Source: an uncultured Nitratifractor sp.
Lineage (GTDB): Bacteria; Campylobacterota; Campylobacteria; Campylobacterales; Sulfurovaceae
Length of the DNA stretch: 41,649 nucleotides
Assembly (NCBI GenBank): GCA_947311565.1
Contig: CAMZLH010000029.1
Span: 1-41,649 of the forward strand
Direction of reading: 5' to 3'
Positions 33,915 to 41,564 of the stretch are shown in pieces. Numbering within the stretch: the stretch's first letter is position 1; every line of letters starts with the position of its first letter. A model generated the notes under the pieces. That model was not told where the DNA came from. It searched no databases and was given only the letters and a program-made list of their open reading frames with translations. The translations under genes were made by a program, and so were the position numbers.

Positions 33915-34585
33915 GAATTAGAAAAGCATTTACAATGATAGAGCTAATTGTAGTAATAGTATTAATTGCTATATTAGCAAAATACTCTGCACCTAGATTT
34001 AAAAGAGATACAAGAGTTGAGGCTATTAACCATATACTAACAATGATAAGATATACACAAAATTTAAGCCTGCACGACACTAAATACTCAGATAGTAATA
34101 CAACTTGGCAACGCTCTTATTGGAGGTTTCATATATATAGTTGTACTAATAGTAGTGGAATATTTTATAAAATAGGAACAGATAAAGATTTTAATAAGGG
34201 AATAAATAGAGCAGAGAGTGCAATTGACCCAAGTAATAATAAATATACATTTTGGGATACAAGAAAACCTTGTCCTAAAAATAGTAGTGATGCCCTATCT
34301 TATCATGTCTCACCAAATATATTTTTAACTCAAAAGTATGGTATTAACAAAGCAACATTTAAGCCATGTAATATATATAAGAATAGTATAACATCAAGCT
34401 CTAAATATATAGGTTTTGATAATTTTGGACGACCTATAAAGTCTTATATTGCATCTATTAGACCAAACTATCTAGGGCATGTCATAGGTAGTTGCGAGAT
34501 CAAGTTTGAGTTCATAGATAGCGCAATATCTCCATTTACTATTGTAATTGAGCCAGAGACAGGATATACACACCTTAAAGATTAA
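33911..34585 (+). CDS. Type IV prepilin-like minor pilin 4
   Basis: MRIRKAFTMIELIVVIVLIA is a clear class III signal with Glu5. The 224-residue protein has a globular domain with several Cys (YSCTNSSG, KPCPKNSS, FKPCNIY, GSCEIKF) that could form disulfides in the periplasm. GspH/FimT-like size. It begins in a 4-bp overlap with the preceding gene, ahead of which AAAGGAGC is visible. It ends the operon; the next 84 bp to the convergent protease gene show no convincing terminator, although AT-rich tracts are present. Confidence 0.84.
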   Translation: MRIRKAFTMIELIVVIVLIAILAKYSAPRFKRDTRVEAINHILTMIRYTQNLSLHDTKYSDSNTTWQRSYWRFHIYSCTNSSGIFYKIGTDKDFNKGINRAESAIDPSNNKYTFWDTRKPCPKNSSDALSYHVSPNIFLTQKYGINKATFKPCNIYKNSITSSSKYIGFDNFGRPIKSYIASIRPNYLGHVIGSCEIKFEFIDSAISPFTIVIEPETGYTHLKD

Positions 34586-34669
34586 AGAACACTAATCTCT
34601 AATGCATAATTTAGGTTTACCCAGAAATATGCTTATAAAATTTTTTTCCATTCATATAAATTATAATAG

Positions 34670-36919
34670 TTAAAGAGTTATATCTTTTAGGTATAAATAG
34701 TGATATATTATTTTTACGACTCTTTTTTGAGTATATATATTTTTATATTGCTTACTGTAAATTTTAATTTTAACTTTACTATTTTTTCTCTTATTTAATT
34801 TTATATTTAAAATATTACCATTTTTATATCTATATTTTTGAATATAGTATAGTTTACTATTTTGTAAGATTTGATTCATTGCAATATATTGCTGCTTAGT
34901 AGAATCTATAAATATATATTTAACTGACTCTCCTATATATTTACCATCTCTATTAAAAGATTTCAAACTAATATGAAAAGTATCTTTATCTCTTATGCTT
35001 ACTATCTTAATCTTATCTCTAGTTATATACTTAGAGTATATATAACCTTTTAATCTGTAGCTATATACTCTAAGTAAAACTTTAGTTGATTTACTCTTTT
35101 TAGTATATATATACAACTTCTTCTCTCTAATCTTTTGATAATTCTTAGGATATAAAATCTCTGCTTTTTTAGCTACTGCTACTCTACTACTATTAGATCT
35201 TAAAATTTTATATGATTTACCTTTATATCTATTTCTAGTATCATAAGAGTATATTGCTATATATAGTTTACCTGAGTTTTTAGGAAGTGAGATATATTTT
35301 ATATGCTTTTTAATATATCTTCTATATATATATTTTTTTAAATTATAACTATATATAATTAGTTTAACTCTTTTTGCACTATTTTGTCTCCATTTTACTC
35401 TTAACTTACCTTTAGATATATAACTACCCTTAGAGAGAATTGTAGCTTTTTTAAAATATCTATTTTTATCAACTACTCTCTTATCTTCTTTTATATACAC
35501 TATAGAGCTTGTTTTTGATTTATATCTATATTTACTATCGTAAGAGCGTAAAACTATTAAAATTTTATTGTGGTTTTTAGGTATTGCAACTCTTTTACTG
35601 CTACCATTTATATATTTATTAAAAATATATTTTTTAGTTTTATAACTATATATCTGAAGTTTAACTCTTTTTGCACTATTATTTCTTATTTTTATTAATA
35701 TAGATCTATTTTTTATGGTAGATCTATCTTTAGGGTAGAGTATATATGCTTTTTTAAATTTATTAACTTCACTTTTACTGTTTTTATTAGTAGTTTTACT
35801 TGTATTTTTAAATGAGAAGTTAGGTCTTATATTAAATATTGCTTTTTGTCTATATGGAAACCTAATTAAACTATAACCATTAATTGGCTCCAGAGTAAAC
35901 CATCCATTATAGTAACCACTCCATCCCCAATTAAAGTGAAACATCTTAACATTATTTTCGAAGCTATATCCATCTAAAATAAAAGCATGCCCTCCATATC
36001 TTTGACCATATTGCCCCTGATAGTATATAGGTCTTCTATTATCTATACTATTTTTTATAAAACTATACCAGCTACTATTATAATAAGATATTTTACTAAC
36101 TAATGGTGGTATTGTATATCCAAATGAAGTAGATACTCTATTTAATCTTGCTCTTGTTACAATTGTTCCAGATGTTTCAGCTTGATAGTGCATCTCAAAT
36201 GCAACACCTAAATTATAAGATAGCTTTGCTAAAGAGTCTGTAGAGTAGTTGTAGCTTCTATTAAAATTACCATATATTTTTTTACTATTCATTATATAGG
36301 TGTGGCTACCATGACTAGAGTTTGGCCATCTATTATATTTCATAATTTGTGTAAAAGCTGTTGCTACACAGCCAACAGGTGCATGTTTACCATTAATGAT
36401 TGGAGTATATCTATTATAAGGAGAATTCTGACCTAAATTTATCCCATTAAGTAGAGGACCTTTTCTTAAATATTTTACCGAAGGAGTATAAGTTACTACT
36501 CTATTAGAGTGTGCTACATTTTTCGATAACTCTATATCACTATTTATAGAACTTAACCACTCTTTGACCTCTTGTGGTAGGCTACTAGATGCTTTAGAAT
36601 AGAATGAGTAACCTAAAATAGGATTTGCAATATCTACAGTAGATACAATTACCCATCCTGTGGGTTTAAGATTTATAATTTTATAGTTATTACTATCGCT
36701 ACTTTTATTCTCATCTTTCTTAACAAATTTATCTATATTTAAACTTGTTGAGGGCATATATATATCTTCATCTTTAGAGCTATTTTCATCTATAATAGTT
36801 CGTGTAATATTATGCTCTTTAATTAGATATGTTACAATTTTATATATTTCACCACTATCTCTACTCTTTGCAGACCAAAGTGTTATAGTAGTGATTATAA
36901 AAAGTATAAATAGTCTCAT
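34670..36919 (-). CDS. Secreted C10 family (streptopain-type) cysteine protease with tandem C-terminal repeats
   Basis: 749 residues. A signal peptide (1-16) is followed by a propeptide to about 155 (with GWVIVSTVDIANPILGYSF) and the catalytic domain: GPLLNGINLGQ, then nucleophile Cys184 in HAPVGCVATAFTQIMKY, and His311 in YGGHAFILDGY, followed by FHFNWGWSGYYNGWF. This order is that of SpeB-like C10 peptidases. From about 385 on there are three repeats of about 90 residues, with cores NSAKRVKLQIYSYKTKKYIF, NSAKRVKLIIYSYNLKKYIY and KSTKVLLRVYSYRLKGYIY, plus a partial fourth, very basic and Tyr-rich, probably Ig-like. The basic tail may hold it at the cell surface or on anionic polymers. It begins one base after the preceding gene. 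Confidence 0.88.
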   Translation of the reverse strand: MRLFILFIITTITLWSAKSRDSGEIYKIVTYLIKEHNITRTIIDENSSKDEDIYMPSTSLNIDKFVKKDENKSSDSNNYKIINLKPTGWVIVSTVDIANPILGYSFYSKASSSLPQEVKEWLSSINSDIELSKNVAHSNRVVTYTPSVKYLRKGPLLNGINLGQNSPYNRYTPIINGKHAPVGCVATAFTQIMKYNRWPNSSHGSHTYIMNSKKIYGNFNRSYNYSTDSLAKLSYNLGVAFEMHYQAETSGTIVTRARLNRVSTSFGYTIPPLVSKISYYNSSWYSFIKNSIDNRRPIYYQGQYGQRYGGHAFILDGYSFENNVKMFHFNWGWSGYYNGWFTLEPINGYSLIRFPYRQKAIFNIRPNFSFKNTSKTTNKNSKSEVNKFKKAYILYPKDRSTIKNRSILIKIRNNSAKRVKLQIYSYKTKKYIFNKYINGSSKRVAIPKNHNKILIVLRSYDSKYRYKSKTSSIVYIKEDKRVVDKNRYFKKATILSKGSYISKGKLRVKWRQNSAKRVKLIIYSYNLKKYIYRRYIKKHIKYISLPKNSGKLYIAIYSYDTRNRYKGKSYKILRSNSSRVAVAKKAEILYPKNYQKIREKKLYIYTKKSKSTKVLLRVYSYRLKGYIYSKYITRDKIKIVSIRDKDTFHISLKSFNRDGKYIGESVKYIFIDSTKQQYIAMNQILQNSKLYYIQKYRYKNGNILNIKLNKRKNSKVKIKIYSKQYKNIYTQKRVVKIIYHYLYLKDITL

Positions 36920-36920
36920 G

Positions 36921-37655
36921 CTATTTTAAATCTTTAAAGTTAAAGATTACTATTTTAGTTGTCTTTTTATATCTATTATAGTACTCTAAGTAGTTAATAA
37001 AACCATATTTTTTATCAAATATAACTCTCTTAATACGCTTATTCTCTATTGCAGATTTTGCTATAGTAAAAATTTTCTCTATATCTAAAATATTTGTAGA
37101 TATTGGCGTAAATGTATTAGACTCTTTTGCCAAAATTGTATTACCATTTTTTACCTCTACTTCGATGCTATACTTAACTTCGATACGATTACCAACTTGA
37201 TAGATAAATTTATAATTTTTTAGATTTGATTTTTTAAAGAGAGTATATGCATCTTTATACTGTTTTAGTAGAGTATTATTAGATTTTAATCTATTATTAA
37301 AAGAGTAATTAGATATATCTATTGTAAAACTACCGCTCTTTTGAAAAATTTTAATTGGGAGTTTACTACTATTATATTTAACTATATAGTTTTTTAATTT
37401 ACTATTAATATTATCTAATATAATAGATATTTCGGGGTATTTCGTATGGTTTTTATAAGATTTTCCACTCTCTATATTATATAAATAGTCAAACTTTCCA
37501 TTTTTAATATATATCTTACATTTACGATAACCATCTATTGGTCCTAATGAGTAATTTTTGTAACTATATATAAAGCTATAGTTTTTTAACTTTTTAGAAT
37601 TTAAAAATGTAAAACTAAATAAGAGTACTATTATTAGTTTTAATATTCTACCCAA
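36921..37655 (-). CDS. Secreted protein with two DUF6174-like halves
   Basis: A 244-residue protein starting at TTG, with AAAGGAG nine bases upstream and a signal peptide (about 1-20). Two halves look alike: residues about 24-110 (LKNYSFIYSYKN ... CKIYIKNGKFDYLYN) and about 145-244 (LKNYKFIYQVGN ... EVEVKNGNTI). The second continues with IEKIFTIAKSAIE and VIFDKKYGFINYLEYY, the pattern of DUF6174 proteins; this match is by eye. Its single Cys is at about 46. It is co-transcribed with the C10 protease and could be its inhibitor, chaperone or partner. That is inference from position only: C10 proteases elsewhere often have a small secreted inhibitor gene beside them. Confidence 0.6.
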   Translation of the reverse strand: MGRILKLIIVLLFSFTFLNSKKLKNYSFIYSYKNYSLGPIDGYRKCKIYIKNGKFDYLYNIESGKSYKNHTKYPEISIILDNINSKLKNYIVKYNSSKLPIKIFQKSGSFTIDISNYSFNNRLKSNNTLLKQYKDAYTLFKKSNLKNYKFIYQVGNRIEVKYSIEVEVKNGNTILAKESNTFTPISTNILDIEKIFTIAKSAIENKRIKRVIFDKKYGFINYLEYYNRYKKTTKIVIFNFKDLK

Positions 37656-37682
37656 TAGAGACTCCTTTTAATATATACTTAA

Positions 37683-37707
37683 ATCTATTATATCAGATAT
37701 AATAGAT
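37683..37707 (-). promoter_or_regulatory. Perfect 25-bp palindrome overlapping the -10 box of the protease operon
   Basis: ATCTATTATATC (37683-37694) and GATATAATAGAT (37696-37707) are exact inverted copies around one base. On the minus strand TATAAT falls at 37692-37687, about 32 bp before the TTG start at 37655. A regulator binding this dyad would cover the promoter. Confidence 0.5.
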
Positions 37708-37787
37708 AAGATATATTTATGTAAACACTATTATTACACTTAAGTATTAAGATTAATAACAAATCAACTACCATTTTTCGGTATAAT

Positions 37788-37812
37788 ACATATTATTATT
37801 TAAATAATATGT
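37788..37812. repeat. AT-rich inverted repeat in the 37656-37960 gap
   Basis: ACATATTATT and AATAATATGT form a perfect 10-bp stem with a 5-nt loop, right after a plus-strand TATAAT (37782-37787). A second AT-only 9-bp stem lies at 37868-37890. The 305-bp gap also holds the palindrome at 37683-37707 and a near-copy of the start of the next ORF at about 37853-37870. No gene is evident, except a doubtful 22-codon hydrophobic frame at 37817-37885. Confidence 0.35.
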
Positions 37813-37960
37813 CAATATGAAATATTTTATATTTGTTTCAGTTTGTTACATATTGAAAGCGTGTAGTATATTTTATTTAATATAAAATATTGCAGATAGT
37901 GCAAAATAAAGTTTATAGCAATAAAAATTATAGTAAGATTACAAAAATAAAGGAGCTAAA

Positions 37961-38221
37961 GTGAAAGCATGTAGTACAATTAAACATATCATACTAGCCT
38001 ACACTTTAGTTAAAAAACTCCTTTTAAAAAAATACAGCACAAAAGATGTGCTAGAAGCTATTAAGCATGCTATATATAAAAAGCCTTGCCACTGTAATCA
38101 GATATTTTTACGAAAAACAAGGCTAATTTTACAACTTAACCACTTTATTCCTCGTTGTAAATACTACAATCCATACTTTGCCTTTAGGCGCACGGGAACT
38201 CACCCACCACTTAACTACTAA
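37961..38221 (+). CDS. Small basic Cys-containing ORF of unknown function
   Basis: An 86-residue frame starting GTG with a good AAAGGAGC ribosome binding site 5 bases upstream, and a TATAGT-type -10 about 30 bp before it. The product begins MKACSTIKHIILAYTLVKK and contains four Cys (positions about 4, 43, 45 and 65), several His, and a basic C-terminus rich in aromatic residues (CKYYNPYFAFRRTGTHPP). No family is recognised. Codon use is less biased than in the neighbours. A 7-bp stem (AGCCTTG 38082-38088 / CAAGGCT 38118-38124) lies inside. It may be a real small protein, or the transcript may act as RNA. It ends 105 bp before metE. Confidence 0.4.
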   Translation: MKACSTIKHIILAYTLVKKLLLKKYSTKDVLEAIKHAIYKKPCHCNQIFLRKTRLILQLNHFIPRCKYYNPYFAFRRTGTHPPLNY

Positions 38222-38255
38222 TTTTTATTATTAATATTTTTTCATAATCAAGTTT

Positions 38256-38283
38256 AAATTAACACTATTTTAGTGTTTAATTT
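38256..38283 (+). promoter_or_regulatory. Hairpin in the metE leader region
   Basis: AAATTAACACT pairs with AGTGTTTAATTT (one bulged T) around a 5-nt loop, and Ts lie in and just after the 3' arm. It could end transcription from the small upstream ORF or act as a dyad operator for metE. A CATAAT at 38243-38248 could be the metE -10 box, which would put the hairpin at the very start of the leader. The metE ribosome binding site is AGAAGGAT. Confidence 0.4.
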
Positions 38284-38326
38284 TTATCAATACCATTAAT
38301 TTGGTTTTAATTTAGAAGGATAAAAA

Positions 38327-40588
38327 ATGAGTAGTTACGTAGTAGGTTTTCCAAGAATTGGAGAGCAAAGAGAGTTGAAATTTGCATTAGAGAGTTTTTG
38401 GTCAGGTAAGAGCGATTTTAGCGAAGTCAAGAGTGTTGCTAAAGATTTAAGATCTAGACACTGGAAATATCAGCAAGATGCTGGGGTTGATTTAATTAGT
38501 GTTAATGACTTTTCGCTATATGATAATATGTTAGATATGATAGTAACTCTTGGGGCAATACCTGCAAGATTTAGAGGGCTTAAGGGCGAAGAGCTATATT
38601 TTGCAATGGCAAGAGGAAATAAAGATGCTGTAGCAATGGAGATGACAAAGTGGTTTAATACAAACTACCACTACATAGTGCCAGAGCTTACACCAAATGA
38701 CGAGTATAGCCTAGATGCATCTAAGATTATTAAGGAGTATAAAGAAGCAAAAGAGCTAGGTATTAATGCAAAAATTAATATTATAGGACCATTAACATTT
38801 TTAGCTAATGCAAAAAGAGTAGATAGGGGTGATACTTTTGAACTACTTGGTAAAATATTACCAATTTACGAAGAGCTTTTAGGAGAAATTGCAAAATTAG
38901 ATAACGAAGTTTTAGTTCAGATAGATGAGCCATTTTTTGTAAGAGGTACAGATGCAAAAGATTTAAGTCTGCTAAAACCAACTTATGATAAGCTATGCTC
39001 TGTAAGTGAGAATTTAAAAATTGTAGTAGCAACATATTTTGAGCACTCTAGCGAGGCTACAAAAGTATTAGTTAATACTCCAATTTATGGTTTGGCACTA
39101 GACTTTTTATATGGTAAAGAGAACATGGAGACAGTAGATTTAATTGCATCTAAGGGTAAAAAGCTATTTGCAGGCGTAGTAGATGGTAGAAACATTTGGA
39201 TTAACAATATAGAGAGTACAGTAGAGCTTTTAGAGCAAATTGCAACTAAAATTAGCAAAGATAATATATTTGTAGGAAGCTCATGCTCACTTCTTCATGT
39301 GCCATTTGCTTTAGAGTATGAAGAGAAGCTAGATAGAAATATTAAAAGCTGGTTTGCATATGCAAAAGAGAAACTTATAGAGATAGATGTAATAGAGAAA
39401 CTATTTAGAGGCGAAGAGTTAAATAGTGCAGAGAGTGCTGCACTAGAGGCAAATAAAGTAGCAAACCAAACAAGAAAAACAGCAGATATTATTCATGATA
39501 AAGCAGTACAAGCAAGAGTTGCAGGAGAGATTAAACTAGATAGAGATGAGCCATTTGAGAACAGACTTAAAAGACAACACGAATCTTTAAACTATCCAAA
39601 ACTTCCTACTACAACAATTGGCTCTTTCCCTCAAACGCCAGAGGTTAGAAAAGCAAGAAGAGACTTCAAAAAGGGTGAAATATCTAAAGAGGCTTATGAG
39701 TCTGAGATGAAAAGGTATATAGATGATTGTATCGCATTTCAAGAAGAGGCAGATATAGATGTGCTAGTTCACGGAGAGCCAGAGAGAAACGATATGGTTG
39801 AGTATTTTGGAGAGCAGTTAAAGGGTTATGCATTCTCTCAAAATGGTTGGGTTCAAAGTTATGGTAGCCGTTGTGTTAAGCCACCAGTAATATATGGCGA
39901 TATTTCACGCCCAAAACCAATGACAGTAGATTGGATGGTATATTCACAAAGTAAAACTACAAGAATTATGAAAGGTATGCTAACAGGTCCTGTAACGATT
40001 CTTAATTGGTCTTTTGTGCGTGATGATATGGAAAGAGGTGATGTTTCTAAACAAATTGCCCTTGCAATTGCAGATGAAGTTAGCGACCTACAAGATGTAG
40101 GAATTAAGATAATCCAAGTTGACGAAGCAGCATTTAAAGAGGGTTATCCACTAAGAGCCGAAAAGATACCAGCATACGAAGAGTGGGCAGTTAGAGACTT
40201 TAAAATATGTGTAGCACCTGCAAAGAGTGAAACTCAAATTCATACACATATGTGTTATAGTGAGTTTAACGATATTATTAGAACAATCGAAGCTATGGAT
40301 GCAGATGTTATCTCTATAGAGACAGCAAGAAGTGGCAATGAACTATTAAAAATATTTGCAAAAGTTGGCTACAAACAAGAGGTAGGACCAGGAGTTTACG
40401 ATATTCACTCTCCAAGAGTTCCAAGCAAAGAGGAAATTGTAACCCAAATAGAAAAACTAATAGAGGTTCTTCCAATAAAGCAACTATGGATAAACCCAGA
40501 TTGTGGACTTAAAACAAGAAAATGGGAAGAGGTGAAACCAAGTTTAATCAATATGGTAGAGGCAGTTAAAGAGATAAGAGAGCGTTAA
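38327..40588 (+). CDS. metE: Cobalamin-independent methionine synthase
   Basis: MetE transfers the methyl group of 5-methyltetrahydropteroyl-triglutamate to homocysteine, the last step of methionine synthesis. It is full length at 753 residues. The N-terminal domain opens with VVGFPRIGEQRELKFALE. The C-terminal catalytic barrel starts at about 430 (LPTTTIGSFPQTPEVRKARR). The zinc ligands His641 and Cys643 (IHTHMCYSEF) and Cys726 (NPDCGLKTRKW) are present, with the same numbering as E. coli MetE as I recall it. The gene stands alone, between the small ORF and mcrC. No SAM or cobalamin riboswitch consensus was found upstream. Confidence 0.97.
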   Translation: MSSYVVGFPRIGEQRELKFALESFWSGKSDFSEVKSVAKDLRSRHWKYQQDAGVDLISVNDFSLYDNMLDMIVTLGAIPARFRGLKGEELYFAMARGNKDAVAMEMTKWFNTNYHYIVPELTPNDEYSLDASKIIKEYKEAKELGINAKINIIGPLTFLANAKRVDRGDTFELLGKILPIYEELLGEIAKLDNEVLVQIDEPFFVRGTDAKDLSLLKPTYDKLCSVSENLKIVVATYFEHSSEATKVLVNTPIYGLALDFLYGKENMETVDLIASKGKKLFAGVVDGRNIWINNIESTVELLEQIATKISKDNIFVGSSCSLLHVPFALEYEEKLDRNIKSWFAYAKEKLIEIDVIEKLFRGEELNSAESAALEANKVANQTRKTADIIHDKAVQARVAGEIKLDRDEPFENRLKRQHESLNYPKLPTTTIGSFPQTPEVRKARRDFKKGEISKEAYESEMKRYIDDCIAFQEEADIDVLVHGEPERNDMVEYFGEQLKGYAFSQNGWVQSYGSRCVKPPVIYGDISRPKPMTVDWMVYSQSKTTRIMKGMLTGPVTILNWSFVRDDMERGDVSKQIALAIADEVSDLQDVGIKIIQVDEAAFKEGYPLRAEKIPAYEEWAVRDFKICVAPAKSETQIHTHMCYSEFNDIIRTIEAMDADVISIETARSGNELLKIFAKVGYKQEVGPGVYDIHSPRVPSKEEIVTQIEKLIEVLPIKQLWINPDCGLKTRKWEEVKPSLINMVEAVKEIRER

Positions 40589-40593
40589 AAAAC

Positions 40594-40622
40594 TACTTCA
40601 GAGCACTTGCTGCCCTGAAGTA
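40594..40622 (+). terminator. Hairpin after metE, possible terminator
   Basis: TACTTCAG (40594-40601) pairs with CTGAAGTA (40615-40622) around a 13-nt loop, 5 bases after the metE stop. No T-run follows, so it would be a non-classical terminator or an mRNA-end stabiliser. Confidence 0.45.
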
Positions 40623-40688
40623 ACAATACAAAAGGCTACTATTGGTTTAGTTTTGATAAAATATTAACAAGATAGAGCAAGGAGTATC

Positions 40689-41564
40689 ATGAAATATTTA
40701 AATGAAAACCAAAATATTCCTAAAGAGCTAGAAGAACATATTAAAAATACCTCCAAACTACACAGCTATTTTGAAAGTCGTTTTGATGGCATACGACCCA
40801 AAAACCATTGTGGCTTCTTATCTATTAATAATGAGAGTTATTTTATTATCCCCAAAATCACTGACCAAGACAATCAAAACCTCAATACCTTTATCTATAT
40901 GCTTCTCTATGCCTATGATATAAAGCTAAAAAATGAAGATTTGTTAGAAGCAGATGTCCCAGAGCATCATATTTATGAACTTTTTATTAGACTCTTTTGC
41001 GATGCATTACTAAATGAGTTTAAAAAGGGTCTCTTTAAACAATACATCACCATACAAGAGAACTTAAAAGTGTTGCGTGGCAAATACATCATAGAGAAAA
41101 ACTTCAACAACTTTTACCATCAAAACCTCTATTGTAAGTTTGATGAATTTTCTATGGACAATGAGCTAAATAGATTTTTTTTGTATGCCATAAGGGTCTT
41201 TAAAAAATTTAGCTCCTACTCTAACTTACATAGATGTGAAGCTGTACTTGATGAAGTAGAGTATTTTAATGTGGATTTTAAACGGTTAAACATTCATTTT
41301 AACCGTATGAACAGTAGGTATAAAAAGAGTTATGAGATAGCATTAATGATACTAGAAAAACTCATACCCATGACACAACACAGCACCGACAAAAGTTTTG
41401 CTTTTTTGTTCGATATGGCAGAGGTATTTGAGAAGTTTGTGGGTAGGTTGTACAAAGAGCTAGATAGTAGTACGCAGTTACAAAAACAAGGGAACTTTGG
41501 AAGTTTAATATTGAAGCCAGACATTGTGACAAGTGATTGCATTATTGACACGAAGTATAAAAAA
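40689..41564 (+). CDS. McrC-type nuclease subunit, 3' end not reliable
   Basis: 292 trustworthy residues. The protein has the McrC layout: a variable N-terminal region with FLYAIRVFKKFS-type helices, then FDMAEVFEKFVGRLYKEL, and a PD-(D/E)xK nuclease motif with Asp278 (LKPDIV) and D287-T-K289 (IIDTKYKK). McrC is the cleaving partner of the McrB GTPase in McrBC-type restriction of modified DNA. The frame continues to a stop at 41607-41609, but bases from 41565 on are an inverted copy of upstream coding sequence, so residues after 292 are spurious; the real C-terminus is missing. No McrB gene is upstream (metE is there). AAGGAGT precedes the ATG. Codons are somewhat richer in C than those of neighbouring genes, which fits an acquired gene. 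Confidence 0.75.

Noticed and set aside
37817-37885. 22-codon hydrophobic frame, possibly a type I toxin peptide
   Set aside because: No ribosome binding site, no antisense RNA promoter that I can identify, and very AT-rich sequence in which such frames arise easily.
38088-38094. GCCACTG, a conserved string of cobalamin riboswitches, upstream of metE
   Set aside because: The other conserved parts (the B12 box and GGGAA elements) are absent and it lies inside the small ORF more than 230 bp before metE, so it is probably chance.
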